Of a stretch of 64,000 nt of DNA, positions 1 to 8,463 are shown piece by piece; within the stretch, counting starts at the first letter, position 1; each line of letters begins with the position of its first letter. A program made the translations under genes and the position numbers. The stretch covers positions 3,810,143 to 3,874,142 of the forward strand of contig NZ_KZ119600.1 of assembly GCF_002153425.1 (NCBI RefSeq). The letters run 5' to 3'. This DNA is from Litchfieldia alkalitelluris. GTDB taxonomy: Bacteria > Bacillota > Bacilli > Bacillales > Salisediminibacteriaceae. A model generated the notes under the pieces. That model searched no databases. It was not told the DNA's origin and worked only from the letters and a program-made list of their open reading frames with translations.

Positions 1-264
1 AAAATAATAACCATCTCATGTTGGTCTATTTTTTCATAGAACTTTTGACACTACCCCAGGAATCCACCCCCTGGTAGCAACCTCAGAAAAAAGATGCACA
101 GAATAGTACCCCCCTTTTAAAAACTTCATAATAGTTTTTTCTAGAAAAAGCTCAAAAGCTCTAATAAAGCTCTAAAATCAAAGTCCATTTAATCACTCAA
201 AAAACTCCCAACTCAATTCCAAAATCATAGAATCAATCAATTAAACCTCTGAAACAAAACCACC

Positions 265-329
265 AAAAAAAGCCACTCCCTCATTTGAAATCTCGATAAA
301 AGATTCCAAATATAAAAGGAATGGCTTTC
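265..329 (-). terminator. Long-hairpin terminator of the sortase operon
   Basis: Read on the minus strand, an imperfect stem (AAAGCCATTCC pairing with GGAGTGGCTTT, with an inner TTTGGAATC/GATTTCAAA arm) is followed by a run of seven T. It lies about 200 bases past the sortase stop codon. The rest of bases 1-531 is AT-rich and I see no gene in it. Confidence 0.6.
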
Positions 330-531
330 TACTATGGCAACCAAAAACATTAGATTAGTATTCAAGTGCCATTTCGCTACAATCTCAATCTTTACTTTAT
401 ACTCAAAAAATCTCAAATTTGCTCTACACCTAACTAAAACCTAAAAGTGGTTGCCAGTTTCGCCATCCAACTCCGCAACCCATAATTCGCGCTCCAAACA
501 CGCGTCACCTATTACGACCTTCCCCACTTCA

Positions 532-1113
532 TCATTCCACTGGCTTAGCGTGAAGGATATATCTATCTGGCGCACTACCAACAAAGTTGAAAGGATAGCA
601 CGTGGAAACGGTCAACAATTCTTCATCAATGGAATAATCGATCACAGTTCGATCATCTGCATCAACGATATCTGTCTCCATGATTTCATACACGAAAGTT
701 CCATAATTCATGTGAATTTCAAAAGTGTCACCAAGCTCCAACTTACCTAAGTTACGAAATACTGTATCACGGTGTCCAGAAAGGAGAATCTGGCGCCCAT
801 CTGTTGGGTAAGCCGTTCCAGTATAATGTCCCACACCTCTAGCCAGGTCATCTTCATGAGTTCCCTGCACAATAGGTAAATCAGCATCTAGCCTTGGAAT
901 GTGCAGAATCCCTATAACATCACCATCACCAGGATCGAAGTCTTCCAACGTATCCTCGAATGACCGATCACTTTGTTCTTTTGAAAAAACGAGTTCCCTT
1001 GCCATTTCTAAAGCTTCCTTTTCCTTCGCCTGCGTCTGATAAATCTCATAGCCTGCAAATCCAATGATAATGAAGCCTGCCATAATAAAAAGTAAAGCTA
1101 TTGCCTTTTTCAT
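532..1113 (-). CDS. Class D sortase (transpeptidase)
   Basis: Membrane-anchored cysteine transpeptidase of about 193 residues. An N-terminal hydrophobic segment (about residues 5-22) is the signal anchor. The catalytic triad is visible: His in LSGHRDTVF, Cys in TVSTCYPF and Arg in SAPDRYIL near the C-terminus. Length and motif spacing fit class D sortases of the YhcS type, which join LPXTG-like proteins to the wall. I chose ATG 1113 because AGGTGG lies 9 bases upstream; an in-frame ATG at 1131 has no such site. It follows the PrcB-like lipoprotein by 90 bases on the same strand, so the two are probably co-transcribed. No LPXTG substrate gene is visible here, so its substrate is unknown. Confidence 0.9.
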   Translation of the reverse strand: MKKAIALLFIMAGFIIIGFAGYEIYQTQAKEKEALEMARELVFSKEQSDRSFEDTLEDFDPGDGDVIGILHIPRLDADLPIVQGTHEDDLARGVGHYTGTAYPTDGRQILLSGHRDTVFRNLGKLELGDTFEIHMNYGTFVYEIMETDIVDADDRTVIDYSIDEELLTVSTCYPFNFVGSAPDRYILHAKPVE

Positions 1114-1202
1114 TGATCGCCCACCTATCATATCGAAACTATTACTCTTATTGTATATGGATTTCGAGTTAAGGAAAAGTATGTTTTAAAGTTTTAGCAA
1201 AA

Positions 1203-2006
1203 CTATTTCAGCAAACCTGAAGAATTGCTCCAGTACGGGAAAGGTTCTCCCCGCTTCACATCCATTACAATCCAGTTTTGATCAGGAGTTACATCTGGAA
1301 ATTCAATCACTATCAACGGGTTTGTGAGCGCCATCGTCACCATGGCATCAGGAGCAGGCTCATGTTCCATTATGTCAACTCGGATTCCCCCATCTTCAGC
1401 ACTTGCCCCCACAATATTCAAGCTGTATCCCCCAGTCCTTCTCTCACCTGCTGAAACAATTAGAACCGTTCCCCCCCGATATTCCACCGTATTCCAACCA
1501 CGGATCTTCGTATTTTGATTGAGCCGGGCAATATAATCTGAGATATCAGGATCTTTACTTGCTTCCTCATGGGAAAGCACCCTATATTTTGACGGATCTT
1601 TTCTCACATCATCACTCCCTTCCTCTTGTTGCTCGCTTTCAGATTGTTCAGTTTCGGCTTTGTCTTTGTCCTCTTCCTCTGTTTTCGAAGCCCCTTCATC
1701 GTTTTGGCCACCAGAATTGTCCTGATCTTCTATCACTTGCTCCTCTTCCGCATGCTCTATCTTCTGTCCTTGTTCTTCCATTACTTCTTCCTTACCTTCA
1801 TCATCTTCTTGAGAATTTCCTGCTGATTTTTTCGAAAAAAATGGTGGCGGCTCTTCATAATATGGTAATGATAGCCGTTCCGTTCGCTCTAACAAATCCC
1901 CAAATCCTTTGCTATCTATTTCCACTATATTATCCGTCCCCTGTCCACATGCAGTAAGGATTGAAGCTATTATGATGCCTGAAAAAATGGAGTAAAATCT
2001 CTTCAT
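1203..2006 (-). CDS. Acidic lipoprotein with PrcB-like C-terminal domain
   Basis: Predicted secreted lipoprotein of about 267 residues. The signal peptide ends in a lipobox (LTACG), placing the lipidated Cys near residue 20. Residues about 60-140 form a Glu/Lys/Gln-rich low-complexity linker. The last about 125 residues form a compact domain with a GGYSLNIVGAS core and an NPLIVIEFPDV strand, which resembles the C-terminal domain of PrcB, a protease-complex subunit first described in Treponema. I recognise that family only by pattern. ATG 2006 is preferred over the adjoining TTG; AGGGGG lies upstream. It is first in a likely operon with the class D sortase. The highly acidic linker suits a surface protein of a salt- or alkali-tolerant cell. 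Confidence 0.75.
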   Translation of the reverse strand: MKRFYSIFSGIIIASILTACGQGTDNIVEIDSKGFGDLLERTERLSLPYYEEPPPFFSKKSAGNSQEDDEGKEEVMEEQGQKIEHAEEEQVIEDQDNSGGQNDEGASKTEEEDKDKAETEQSESEQQEEGSDDVRKDPSKYRVLSHEEASKDPDISDYIARLNQNTKIRGWNTVEYRGGTVLIVSAGERRTGGYSLNIVGASAEDGGIRVDIMEHEPAPDAMVTMALTNPLIVIEFPDVTPDQNWIVMDVKRGEPFPYWSNSSGLLK

Positions 2007-2431
2007 CAAAAGGAAGCCCCCTCTCTAGTGTTATTGACTGTTCAATGGTCCTAATAAATGGTAGGAATGTTAGTTGATTATATGTAGGTTAATAGGTACA
2101 AATTTGAATAATTCGGTCAGTTATTGTTTTGAAAAATTCAGTTTAGTAATTTTTAGTTTAACAACATTCAAAGGTTCGTTTTCATTCAATCTCATTGTTC
2201 GTACAAAGTAACGCTTTTATGTCTGAAAAATCGAAATTCTTCAAAAGGATTCAGCCAATAACTTTTTCGATACAATAAATAAGGACAGTTTCTCTCCTAA
2301 TTCTATTAACTTTACTTCCCTCATTGGTCGTAATTCGAAGCTAATTAGATTCCAACACACCAAGCATGTTTCTTTAGGACAATGAATAGGATTAGGTATA
2401 CAACCCTTATGGATATAAAGGAGGTTTTCCT

Positions 2432-2908
2432 TTGTATAATAGAAGTTCTCCATTCATTGTGTTTGTCTCAATCGGGAGCATCATCGCGGTCATTATCCTC
2501 GTTATCTATCTTTTATTTTTTCTTCCCGCTCAACAGGCTAAAAATACAGTGGATGATTTTTACGCTTACGAACAAGAGGCTAGGTACTCTTCTTCCTGGG
2601 ATATGTTCCACCCAAAAATGAAGGAGAAGTTCTCAAGGAATCATTATATGCAAGACCGAGCCCATGTTTTTATGAATCACTTTGAGGTAAAAACATTTGA
2701 CTATTCCTTAAGCAGGGCAAAACGAATCAAGAAATGGCAAATGACAGAGGAAGGAGAGGAACTTGATGTCTATAAAATCACTGTAACAAAAGATTATGGC
2801 GGAAAGTATGGCAATTTTAAGATGATCAAAGATGTTTTTGCCACAAAAGAAGAGGGGGAATGGTGGATCTTATGGGATTACAAAACAGGCGAGGAAGTTA
2901 GTCCTTAG
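2432..2908 (+). CDS. Membrane-anchored protein of unknown function
   Basis: Protein of 158 residues with a single N-terminal membrane segment (about residues 7-32, rich in Ile/Val/Leu/Phe) and a soluble, mixed-charge extracytoplasmic domain. The domain begins AKNTVDDFYAYEQEARYSSSW and has a low-charge C-terminal half ending in WWILWDYKTGEE. The shape recalls small DUF4878/NTF2-like exported domains, but I do not recognise a family. The start is TTG, fixed by AAAGGAGG 7 bases upstream. It is transcribed divergently from the sortase operon across a 425-base gap (2007-2431) in which I see no other gene. A hairpin terminator follows at 2955-2984. Confidence 0.75.
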   Translation: MYNRSSPFIVFVSIGSIIAVIILVIYLLFFLPAQQAKNTVDDFYAYEQEARYSSSWDMFHPKMKEKFSRNHYMQDRAHVFMNHFEVKTFDYSLSRAKRIKKWQMTEEGEELDVYKITVTKDYGGKYGNFKMIKDVFATKEEGEWWILWDYKTGEEVSP

Positions 2909-2954
2909 TTGCGTGAAGCCCTTCATGACTTCCTCAAAACTCCCTTTTACATAA

Positions 2955-2984
2955 AACAAAAGGTAGCAGTCATTGGCTGCTACC
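2955..2984 (+). terminator. Hairpin repeated at 8095-8125
   Basis: A perfect 8-bp stem GGTAGCAG/CTGCTACC with loop TCATTGG, preceded by an A-rich tract. It follows the 158-residue gene. The same roughly 30-base sequence occurs again at 8095-8125, beyond the other end of the lipase/lipoprotein locus. The downstream T-run is weak, so termination is likely but not certain. Confidence 0.5.
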
Positions 2985-3201
2985 TGTACCTCTTATTAAC
3001 CACACCTAAATCCCTAATTAACGACCATTATTGTAAGTAATTTTATATTTTAAACCCCTAACCCTACCAAACTCCCATTTTTCTCTTTTGTGGATAAAAA
3101 TGTAATTAAATCCTCCAAATTTTAACTTTTATCCCCTAAACTATAGATTAGAGTTGCAGCTGAAAGTTACTTAGAACATACATGGTTCAGGAGGATACGA
3201 C

Positions 3202-4122
3202 ATGAAAATGAAATCAATCATACTAGCAATCTCTTTATTAGTATCACTCATGATTGGAGGATGTGAAGTAATGGATGAAATAACGGAAACACCCGAAGAA
3301 AAACACTTCAGGGAAGCTTATGTCAGTGTGAATGAATACACCGGTGAAGAAAAGGATTTACCTGATGGGCAGAGAAATGACCCTATTGCTAAAGAGAAGT
3401 TCGACGAAATAGCAGAGGCAACCCATAAATTTTTCCTTGAGAAATATAAAACAGAAGTCATCGTTCATAACGCAGTTGGCGCCAAACACGGAATCATGGT
3501 GTTTGTAGAGTCGCCAAATGAGCCTAAGTTCCATACCTTTGCGATGATGCCTGTCGATGCTAAAGAAGAGAAAATATTCCCTGATAATATTTGGACAGTT
3601 GAGAATACAGTTGAACGGGATATTTTTACAGGAATTTTAGCGATGATTATGGAGGATGAAATCATGTCACTTGACAAATTTTTTATTGAAATAAAAGAGA
3701 AATACCCTGTTGTGGGATTTCGCCAAGAAGCAATTAATAATGCTACTTATAACGGCTATACAACACCATATTATTTTATTTCACATTTATTTATTAAGGA
3801 AGAATATCAACCAATTAACCAGTTATACTTTAGTAATCCTGAAATTAGTAAAGAGGAATTAAAAAAACAATTTGATAAATTAGATCATGATGCAGAGAAT
3901 TTAAGTTTTGTCATTAATTTGTTTATGAATGAACCTGATATGCAGCCAAATGATGCAATTTTCCAACAAATTATTTCAGATATTGAAAAGAGAGAAGGGC
4001 TCCCTAAAGGAAGGTACTCATTATTTTTACACGATAACAACATTAACAAATACTCAGGAATGGGAGATAAAGACAACAGTTTACAATTACATGGTCCAAA
4101 TAGAATAGTTAGAAGACATTAG
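3202..4122 (+). CDS. DUF1672-type lipoprotein, copy 1 (TilA-like immunity candidate)
   Basis: Lipoprotein of 306 residues. The signal peptide ends in a lipobox, IGGC, with the lipidated Cys at residue 21. The motifs AYVSVNEYTGEEKDLPDG, KFFLEKYKTEVIVHNAVGA and VFVESPNEPKFHTFAMMPVD are typical of DUF1672, found in staphylococci and bacilli. From published work, TilA lipoproteins of S. aureus, to my recollection members of this family, neutralise the type VII-secreted phospholipase TslA. Immunity function here is inferred from family and from the adjacent lipase-like gene, which starts 10 bases after this stop. Start ATG has AGGAGG 8 bases upstream. Its first about 130 residues nearly equal the second copy at 4929-5846; the rest differs markedly. 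Confidence 0.82.
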   Translation: MKMKSIILAISLLVSLMIGGCEVMDEITETPEEKHFREAYVSVNEYTGEEKDLPDGQRNDPIAKEKFDEIAEATHKFFLEKYKTEVIVHNAVGAKHGIMVFVESPNEPKFHTFAMMPVDAKEEKIFPDNIWTVENTVERDIFTGILAMIMEDEIMSLDKFFIEIKEKYPVVGFRQEAINNATYNGYTTPYYFISHLFIKEEYQPINQLYFSNPEISKEELKKQFDKLDHDAENLSFVINLFMNEPDMQPNDAIFQQIISDIEKREGLPKGRYSLFLHDNNINKYSGMGDKDNSLQLHGPNRIVRRH

Positions 4123-4132
4123 GAGGGAGAAT

Positions 4133-4852
4133 ATGAACAACTTAACTATACCACAGCTCAATCAGGATACTACAAAGGATCAAGAACTTGTTCAATTGGC
4201 AGGTCTTGAGGCATATCTTGAACGCCCTCAAGGTTACACAATTGAAATTGGTAGTTCTAGATTTGAGATATACCACACCAACTACGATCACCCCACCGGC
4301 CTTGACGCTTTGACTTTGCAGAACGTCGACACTGGTGAGTTTATTATTACCTATGTTGGGACAAATTTAGATGCCAAGTATGGAATACTAGACTTGTACA
4401 CAAATGTGAAGCTATTAAATGGACCTACTCCTCCCCAACTTCAAGCTGCAAACGACTATTTTTTACAAATGCAAGCGGAACTTGCAAAAAGCGAACATGA
4501 GATTTCTTACGTTTGTGGGAATTCATTAGGTGGCGCCCTTGCAAACAGCGTCGCAGTGAAAAATCCAGAGGTGAAATCAGTAACGATTAACCCTGCATTG
4601 GTGCCATATGAAATGGTTGTGGAGGACGCTGAATATCCCAATATTACAAATTATATCAGTCAATACGACATTCTCAATTTAAGTATCCGTGCTGGTCAAT
4701 TGGACCACCGTGTTCCTGCCTCCCTCTTATTAACCACACCTAAATCCCTAATAAAGGACCGTTATTATAAACATTCAAATTCCACTTCCCCTACCAAACT
4801 CCCATTTTTCTCTTTTATGGATAAAAATGTAATTAAAACCTCCACACTTTAA
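4133..4852 (+). CDS. Truncated TslA-like lipase, copy 1
   Basis: Residues 1-195 match the N-terminal lipase domain of the complete gene at 5866-7965, including the nucleophile elbow GNSLG (Ser131) and the Asp-bearing strand YISQYDILNLS. After DHRVP the frame runs into the duplicated leader DNA and adds 44 meaningless residues. It therefore lacks the family's C-terminal His region (DAHEHIVTSMW in the intact copy) and the entire helical tail. It is probably catalytically dead and not exportable, so it is a fossil of tandem duplication or a reservoir for recombination. Start ATG has AGGAGGGAGA upstream and lies 10 bases past the lipoprotein stop. Residues 1-50 differ from copy 2; residues 50-195 are almost identical. 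Confidence 0.8.
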   Translation: MNNLTIPQLNQDTTKDQELVQLAGLEAYLERPQGYTIEIGSSRFEIYHTNYDHPTGLDALTLQNVDTGEFIITYVGTNLDAKYGILDLYTNVKLLNGPTPPQLQAANDYFLQMQAELAKSEHEISYVCGNSLGGALANSVAVKNPEVKSVTINPALVPYEMVVEDAEYPNITNYISQYDILNLSIRAGQLDHRVPASLLLTTPKSLIKDRYYKHSNSTSPTKLPFFSFMDKNVIKTSTL

Positions 4853-4928
4853 CTTTTATCCGCTAAACTATAGATTAGAGTTGCAGGTCAAAGTTACTTA
4901 GAACATACATGGTTCAGGAGGATACGAC

Positions 4929-5846
4929 ATGAAAACGAAATCAATCATACTAGCAATCTCTTTACTAGTACTAATCATGATTGGAGGATGTGAAGTAATG
5001 GATGAAATAACCGAAACACCCGAAGAAAAACATGCCAGGGAAGCTTATGTCAGTGTTAACGACTACACAGGTGAAGAAAAGGACTTACCTGATGGGCAGA
5101 GAAATGACCCTATTGCTAAAGAGAAGTTTGATGAGATTGCAGAGGCAACACAAAAGTTTTTTCTTGAGGAATATAAAACAGAAGTCATCGTTCATAATGC
5201 AGTTGGTGCCAAACATGGAATCATGGTGTTTGTGGAGTCGCCAAATGAGCCTAAGTTTCATACTTTTGCGATGATGCCAGTCGATGCTATAGAAGAGAAG
5301 ATATTCCCAGATGATATTTGGACAGTAGAGATGCAGGTAGAACAAGCTCTCTATGGGGGGTTATTAGTGATGGTTATGGAGGAGGAATTTGCCTCCCTTG
5401 ATCAGTATTTTGAAGAGTTTAAAAAAAATTTCCCAGTGACAGGTTTACCTCAAACTGCGATAAATAATGTAAAAAGTTCAGGTTATACAACCCCCTATTA
5501 CTTTATACAAACTATGTCAATGAGGGAGGAGTTTGATCAATTAATTGAACCCTACTTTGATAACCCTAATATTTCAAATAGAGAGTTAAAGGAATATTTC
5601 GACGTAAGTAGTTATAATCCCGAAGACTTTTCACTTGTAATTAATTTATATATGAATGAACCAAATTCGGAACCAGATGATGTTATCTTTGAACAACTTC
5701 TTGAGGACATAAAATACTTAGATGTTTTTCCTAAAGGTTCATACACTGTTTCTTTACACGATAATAATATTAATAAATTTTCAGGAATGGGGCATAAGGA
5801 CAATACTTTAATTGAAGGCAATATTGCCCCAATCATAAAAAATTAA
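4929..5846 (+). CDS. DUF1672-type lipoprotein, copy 2 (TilA-like immunity candidate)
   Basis: Lipoprotein of 305 residues and paralogue of the gene at 3202-4122, with the same signal peptide and lipobox (IGGC) and the same DUF1672 motifs. The N-terminal about 130 residues are nearly identical to copy 1. Beyond WTVE the proteins diverge, with only short shared stretches such as NNxxYNGYTTPYYFI-like and LHDNNINKxSGMG. This copy sits 19 bases upstream of the only full-length lipase, so it is the better candidate for the cognate membrane-anchored immunity protein. Start ATG has an AGGAGG site identical to copy 1. The immunity role is inference from the TslA-TilA precedent. Confidence 0.82.
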   Translation: MKTKSIILAISLLVLIMIGGCEVMDEITETPEEKHAREAYVSVNDYTGEEKDLPDGQRNDPIAKEKFDEIAEATQKFFLEEYKTEVIVHNAVGAKHGIMVFVESPNEPKFHTFAMMPVDAIEEKIFPDDIWTVEMQVEQALYGGLLVMVMEEEFASLDQYFEEFKKNFPVTGLPQTAINNVKSSGYTTPYYFIQTMSMREEFDQLIEPYFDNPNISNRELKEYFDVSSYNPEDFSLVINLYMNEPNSEPDDVIFEQLLEDIKYLDVFPKGSYTVSLHDNNINKFSGMGHKDNTLIEGNIAPIIKN

Positions 5847-5865
5847 CATGAAAGGAAGAGGCATT

Positions 5866-7965
5866 ATGAGTAGTCTATATATGCCAGTTAATAAACTTAA
5901 CACTACTAGTGACCCAGAACTTGTTAAATTAGCTGGATTATACGCATATTTAGAACGATCCATCGGTGATAGAATATTAATAGATAATTCAACTTTTAGA
6001 GTCGTCGACACCAACTACGACCACCCCACCGGCCTTGACGCTTTGACTTTGCAGAACGTCGACACTGGTGAGTTTATTATTACCTATGTTGGGACAAATT
6101 TAGATGCCAAGTATGGAATACTAGATTTGTACACAAATGTGAAGCTATTAAATGGACCTACTCCTCCCCAACTTCAAGCTGCAAACGACTATTTTTTACA
6201 AATGCAAGCTGAACTTGAAAAAAGCGGACATGAGATTTCTTACGTTTGTGGGAACTCATTAGGTGGTGCCCTTGCAAACAGCGTTGCAGTGAAAAATCCA
6301 GAGGTGAAATCAGTAACGATTAACCCTGCATTGTTGCCATATGAAATGGTTGTGGAGGACGCTGAATATCCCAACATTACAAATTATATCAGCCAATACG
6401 ATATTCTCAATTTAAGTATCCGTGCTGGTCAATTGGACCACCGTGTTCCTGGGAATCAATATGATATTAATCATGGAATTCCCGCCTACCAGGCATTAGG
6501 ACCAAATCATACAGGCTATGTGCGTCAAGATGGGCAACACATCCCCTATTATGAGAGTGGTGATAAAGGTACTGTTGATCATGTGAAAATATATATGGAT
6601 GCCCATGAACATATTGTTACAAGCATGTGGACAGGAGAGCCTCTATATGGTGGAAATTCCATTCCTATCCGTATCGATCGAGAGCATTTACTTAAACTTG
6701 GTGATGGGTTGGAAACAAGAGTAATCGAAAGGCTGGAAAGAACACAGAGCTATATAAACAGCTCCGTTGCAATTGTAGAAGCGGAAGGAGCAGATATTAA
6801 CAATCGATTAAATACACTGCGAATTGTTTTCCAAGAAATGATACGACGGGAAACAAATAGTCTTCTAAATGAAAAGAATAGAAGGCTGAAAGAGATGGTT
6901 GCAGCACTACATAGCTTCGTCAATATTTTAGAAGTCAGGTGCCAAGCACTCAATTCTGTTTTGAATTCTCCTCCAATGGAACTGTTCGAATTTCTAGTAA
7001 AAAAAGATATTAGCGTAGAGAGCATTTGTCAAGAAATCAGAAACGCCCTTTACGAGTTAGAAGATGCTGTTGATAGACTTACAGACAGTCTCCAAACGAT
7101 AGTAATGGATCATATTGCAGATATCCTTCACGGAGGGCAAAACAAATTCTATGATTTTGTAGTTGGTGAGTTAAAATCACATTTGTATATCGTACAACAA
7201 AATCAGGAGAAGGCAATTGCACAAATAGAAGAGTACCAGTCACAAGTTGTTGCAACAGGAGAGAAATTCCATCTTCTTGACCTCAGCATAAGTCGGGGGA
7301 ACTCTATAAGCAGTGCTCTAAATCTATCTGATGTACTTAAGACAAGTATCGTTGAAATGGAAGAATCCCCCTATTTATTGATGCATATGAGAATAAAGCA
7401 GATAGCAGTAGACGGTGCCACTGAATTATTTAAGAAGGCAACACACCCGATTATAAATAATGTAATTTTTAAAATAGATTTCCTCCTTAAAAACTTGGAA
7501 CGTCTTGGGGACACCATTAAATTCACCATTAACACAGGAACGAATCTTGCTCTTTACGGCAGTGTACCTAGCCTAGCAATGAGCTTATTTACTGATTACA
7601 ATACTAGAGTGAAAAACGCGGTCAATGAAGCTTTGAAGCCAGTGGATGATATTTTGGAAATCATTGAAGGAATCAGAAACGGCTTGTCTGCGCTTCAAAA
7701 TAACTATCCGTCCCTCGTTGATGAATTAAGACCTTATATTGATTCAGCCATTTTTAGTAACCATCGCTTCCATAACGTGACTCTCTATAATTCTGCAGCT
7801 TGTTCTATTATTAAAGATATGCAACTCCTATTCAATGACATAGTCTATCAACTTTCTCATAATAAAGGGAAAGCCATTAGAGCCCTTCAAATATCTTCAA
7901 ACAGCGTCAAGCAAAAAATGAATAAGTTAGAAGAGCAACTAGAGCGTGGAACACTATTTGGGTGA
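5866..7965 (+). CDS. TslA-like lipase with C-terminal helical (reverse LXG-type) domain
   Basis: Protein of 699 residues. Residues about 1-265 form an alpha/beta-hydrolase lipase domain with nucleophile elbow CGNSLGGALA (Ser131), probable Asp179 in SQYDILN and probable His247 or His249 in DAHEHIVTSMW. Residues about 265-699 are almost wholly helical and rich in Leu, Glu, Lys and Asn, with no signal peptide. This order, enzyme first and helical targeting region last, is that of TslA, the S. aureus type VII-secreted phospholipase toxin. I place the start at ATG 5866, which has AAAGGAAGAGG upstream and aligns with the copy 1 start. An ATG at 5848 lies before that site. No WXG100-like partner gene is visible nearby. 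Toxin function is inferred. Confidence 0.78.
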   Translation: MSSLYMPVNKLNTTSDPELVKLAGLYAYLERSIGDRILIDNSTFRVVDTNYDHPTGLDALTLQNVDTGEFIITYVGTNLDAKYGILDLYTNVKLLNGPTPPQLQAANDYFLQMQAELEKSGHEISYVCGNSLGGALANSVAVKNPEVKSVTINPALLPYEMVVEDAEYPNITNYISQYDILNLSIRAGQLDHRVPGNQYDINHGIPAYQALGPNHTGYVRQDGQHIPYYESGDKGTVDHVKIYMDAHEHIVTSMWTGEPLYGGNSIPIRIDREHLLKLGDGLETRVIERLERTQSYINSSVAIVEAEGADINNRLNTLRIVFQEMIRRETNSLLNEKNRRLKEMVAALHSFVNILEVRCQALNSVLNSPPMELFEFLVKKDISVESICQEIRNALYELEDAVDRLTDSLQTIVMDHIADILHGGQNKFYDFVVGELKSHLYIVQQNQEKAIAQIEEYQSQVVATGEKFHLLDLSISRGNSISSALNLSDVLKTSIVEMEESPYLLMHMRIKQIAVDGATELFKKATHPIINNVIFKIDFLLKNLERLGDTIKFTINTGTNLALYGSVPSLAMSLFTDYNTRVKNAVNEALKPVDDILEIIEGIRNGLSALQNNYPSLVDELRPYIDSAIFSNHRFHNVTLYNSAACSIIKDMQLLFNDIVYQLSHNKGKAIRALQISSNSVKQKMNKLEEQLERGTLFG

Positions 7966-8045
7966 CTCTTAAAAACACGTTTTCTATGCAACTACTAGAT
8001 TGGAACCATTCCATGTTCCACTACGATGGTATATGGCTTACCAAG

Positions 8046-8087
8046 TAGAGAGATTTAATTGGCTGATAACCGCCAGTAACTCTCTTT
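8046..8087 (+). terminator. Possible terminator after the lipase gene
   Basis: Interrupted stem AGAGAG/CTCTCT with inner TTGGC/GCCAG, followed by TTTCATATT. It lies 80 bases past the lipase stop codon and just before the repeated hairpin at 8095-8125. Confidence 0.4.
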
Positions 8088-8094
8088 CATATTA

Positions 8095-8125
8095 AAACAG
8101 AAGGTAGCAGTCATTGGCTGCTACC
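8095..8125. terminator. Second copy of the 2955-2984 hairpin
   Basis: Stem AAGGTAGCAG/CTGCTACCTT with loop TCATTGG, the same as at 2955-2984 over about 30 bases. It is the convergent boundary between the lipase gene and the minus-strand zinc-ribbon gene. It overlaps that gene's stop and last five codons (E-G-S-S-Q). Confidence 0.5.
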
Positions 8126-8347
8126 TTCATGATTCATCTTCCAGCTCTCCATTGATCCAACTCCATTGCAACCCCTGCATTCAGCATGAGAGGAAACAAA
8201 AAAGTATTCATTACTATACATATGATAGCCATACCCATGGCAATCTGGGCAGGCCCCTTCCCCTCCAGTGTTATGAGCCGTTGGTGCCTGCTCCGATTCC
8301 TTTATCCTTTGGGCAAAGTAATCTGTAATAGATGATAATAGTCCCAT
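8111..8347 (-). CDS. Small CxxCxGxG zinc-ribbon protein
   Basis: Protein of 78 residues with two DnaJ-like cysteine knuckles, CPDCHGYG (with GYHMYSNEYF following) and CRGCNGVG, expected to bind one zinc. There is no J domain, so it is not a chaperone of the DnaJ type. The start ATG 8347 is set by GGAGGTG 7 bases upstream; longer in-frame readings lack a ribosome site. It is paralogous to the protein at 10007-10204, sharing CPDCxGxGxH, NEYF and CxGCNGxG in the same order. It follows the gene at 8464-8739 on the same strand. Function unknown. Confidence 0.75.
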   Translation of the reverse strand: MGLLSSITDYFAQRIKESEQAPTAHNTGGEGACPDCHGYGYHMYSNEYFFVSSHAECRGCNGVGSMESWKMNHEGSSQ

Positions 8348-8463
8348 CGTCCACACCTCCACTTTTACAAACCATTTTCCATATTTTGCGCAGACGATCG
8401 GAAAATTATGTAAAACCATAGAAGTAATTTTGTTAAAATTGATTAACTTTTCTTGCATTTTTC

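Larger units (their letters stand above)
2988..6450 (+). repeat. Tandem duplication of lipoprotein-lipase module
   Basis: A unit of about 1.73 kb occurs twice head to tail. Copy 1 is about 2988-4719 and copy 2 about 4727-6450. Both begin with the same leader (TCTTATTAACCACACCTAAA) and run through a DUF1672 lipoprotein into the lipase-like gene. The joint falls inside the first lipase gene after codon 195 (GTTCCTG), where the leader of copy 2 starts at once. Leaders, the first about 130 codons of the lipoproteins and lipase codons about 50-195 are nearly identical. The block between them has diverged strongly. Confidence 0.9.

Noticed and set aside
2241-2453. 70-codon minus-strand frame
   Set aside because: No ribosome site, overlaps the start of the supported gene at 2432 and has no recognisable pattern.
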